A stretch of 5,973 nt of DNA from JAYTJL01 sp964400155 (lineage in GTDB: Bacteria; Patescibacteriota; Saccharimonadia; Saccharimonadales; UBA10212): contig CAYNSQ010000032.1 in the NCBI GenBank assembly GCA_964400155.1, positions 1-5,973 of the forward strand, read 5' to 3'. This document shows, in pieces, positions 5,091 through 5,973 of this stretch (position 1 is its first letter; every line of letters begins with the position of its first letter). Below the pieces are notes generated by a model. The model searched no databases. It was not told the DNA's origin and saw only the letters and a program-made list of their open reading frames with translations. The position numbers and the translations under genes were made by a program.

Positions 5091-5885
5091 TTATCGTTTT
5101 GCATATTCAAAAACGGCTGTTGATAAAGCCTCGAATGTTTGTGAGGGGTTTTGGAGCCACCATACAGCTGCACAAGCAGCTAGGTCTGTCTGCCAATTAG
5201 TTACTTCTTTATGAGGATTTGTGCTTACCCTGCCCTCAGCGGCAACTAATATATTTTCAGCATGTTTGGTTATAAAACTAGCACTAGACCCATTAGTCCA
5301 ATCCGCCAGAAGCGTTACTAAGTCCTGTAAATTCATTTTGTGAAGTATTGGAGTTGTTGGTCGATTTCCCTTTGCCAGTTTCTGTAGCTGACTTACATTT
5401 GCCACAACCAGGGTTGATTCCCTGGTTAGCGCCATACTGTTCGGTTTTTCAAAATAATCTACACAATCCCCAGCTAGAGTAAGCTGGCCACGGTAGTTGT
5501 TTAGTAACGACTCAAGCAAGATAGCTGTTTCTGAGTTGCGGCCAAAATCACCGGCTAAAAGTACAGCGTCTGCCCACTTAGTGCCCTCTAATATGACTTC
5601 AAGTGCAGACCGAGCAAAACTTCCGCTTGACGTTGATGTAGCGAATTCAACCTCCGGAAATAGTTGATGAACAGTTTTGTAAAGAGCTTGCGGTAATATC
5701 ACTCGGCAGCTACCTATGCCAGCTTTCAGTGCTGACGAGTAGGCACCTCCGGGTGCTGAAAAAGCATGGCTATTTCCGCCAACAATCAACAATTTGCCTC
5801 TAGCCTTCTTGTTCTCCGGCCTGCTCCAAAGCATGTCCGGAAAAAGCGGGTCACCAGTTTGTTTAAGCCAGTTGGTATTGTCCAT
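5091..5885 (-). CDS. Divergent NAD(P)H-hydrate dehydratase-like protein (YjeF C-terminal / ribokinase-like fold)
   Basis: A 264-residue protein resembling the ADP/ATP-dependent NAD(P)H-hydrate dehydratase domain (NnrD, YjeF C-terminal family), which repairs damaged NAD(P)H. The resemblance follows family order: GKLLIVGGN (30-38) with a following APGGAYSSALKAGIGSCRV helix, AGDFGRNSET (111-120) in place of GPGLGxxxxT, TLAGDCVDYF (136-145) in place of the DADxL strand, ITKHAENILVAAEGRV (205-220) in place of the LKG strand, and WQTDLAACAA (231-240) in place of GTGDxLAG. The aspartate of the last motif is kept (D234), but its glycines are lost. The HPGE segment is replaced by ANVSQ (162-166). Nucleotide binding and activity are therefore uncertain. 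The family is inferred from the motif pattern, and a non-enzymatic or altered role is possible. The ATG is the first available start because an in-frame TAG lies four codons upstream; only a weak purine-rich ribosome site precedes it. The start overlaps the upstream gene by 23 bases, suggesting one operon. Confidence 0.7.
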   Translation of the reverse strand: MDNTNWLKQTGDPLFPDMLWSRPENKKARGKLLIVGGNSHAFSAPGGAYSSALKAGIGSCRVILPQALYKTVHQLFPEVEFATSTSSGSFARSALEVILEGTKWADAVLLAGDFGRNSETAILLESLLNNYRGQLTLAGDCVDYFEKPNSMALTRESTLVVANVSQLQKLAKGNRPTTPILHKMNLQDLVTLLADWTNGSSASFITKHAENILVAAEGRVSTNPHKEVTNWQTDLAACAAVWWLQNPSQTFEALSTAVFEYAKR

Positions 5886-5973
5886 TTTTTTTCTCTATTT
5901 CATAAACCATGTTTTTTCTTTCTATAACAATTTTCCAACCTTTATTTTTAGCGTGTTCAAATAAGGATTCTTC
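5863..5973 (-). CDS. C-terminal 36 residues of an unidentified protein (runs off right edge)
   Basis: A reading frame enters from the right edge and stays open for 36 codons to a TAA at 5863-5865. The visible end is charged, with the segments FEHAKNKGWKIVIERKN and VYEIEKKNGQYQLA, and looks like a helix followed by strands. I do not recognise the family. It overlaps the start of the NnrD-like gene by 23 bases in another frame, as in tightly packed operons. The open frame is short, so chance is not excluded, but the protein-like composition favours a real gene end. Confidence 0.5.
   Translation of the reverse strand, partial: EESLFEHAKNKGWKIVIERKNMVYEIEKKNGQYQLA

Noticed and set aside
4996..5214. 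Plus-strand open frame of 72 codons over the tRNA
   Set aside because: It covers the tRNA-Leu gene and the antisense of the NnrD-like gene end, and its product has no protein-like features of its own.
5832..5834. Alternative start of the NnrD-like protein at Met18
   Set aside because: It has no better ribosome binding site, and the residues before it (PLFPDMLWSRPENK) look like a conserved N-terminal part of this protein group.

Overview
The window looks like a chromosomal piece of a Patescibacteria (CPR) genome, most probably Candidatus Saccharibacteria (TM7). This rests on my recognition of protein families: a sortase with a long cytosolic N-terminal extension carrying WxEYY motifs, a membrane-anchored PEGA/beta-propeller protein, a membrane-anchored DUF4367-like protein with a very basic cytosolic half, and a divergent NAD(P)H-hydrate-dehydratase-like protein. 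The DNA is moderately AT-rich. All reading frames use the standard code: Trp is TGG, and no in-frame TGA has to be read as sense. This argues against the Gracilibacteria/Absconditabacteria code, in which TGA encodes Gly. No mobile element, CRISPR array or phage gene is visible.

Layout from left to right. (1) 1-953, minus: the first 317 codons of glutamyl-tRNA synthetase (gltX), running off the left edge. (2) 954-999: a short spacer almost filled by a tandem heptamer array. (3) 1000-2064, minus: a single-pass membrane protein with a basic N-terminal half and a DUF4367-like extracytoplasmic domain, starting at GTG. (4) 2065-2344: a divergent intergenic region holding a second heptamer array, a third array of octamers and candidate promoters. 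(5) 2345-3814, plus: a PEGA-domain protein with a beta-propeller-like C-terminal region, with a GTG start and the only strong Shine-Dalgarno site in the window. (6) 3833-4951, minus: a sortase, tail-to-tail with the PEGA gene and 18 bases from it. (7) 4952-5003: a divergent spacer with a perfect 14-bp palindrome. (8) 5004-5088, plus: tRNA-Leu(CAA) with encoded CCA. (9) 5091-5885, minus: the NnrD-like protein, tail-to-tail with the tRNA and 2 bases from it. (10) 5863-5973, minus: the C-terminal end of an unidentified gene that overlaps gene 9 by 23 bases.

Functionally, the middle of the window is a cell-envelope neighbourhood: two surface-exposed single-pass proteins and a transpeptidase. It is flanked by translation genes (gltX, tRNA-Leu) and a possible metabolite-repair gene. 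None of the visible proteins has a C-terminal LPxTG-type sorting signal, so the sortase substrates lie elsewhere.

The least expected signals are three short tandem arrays with different 7-8 base units, all confined to intergenic DNA. Several genes also lack a Shine-Dalgarno site and have a -10-like hexamer placed so that the transcript could be leaderless or nearly so. No wholly new multi-gene system is evident.
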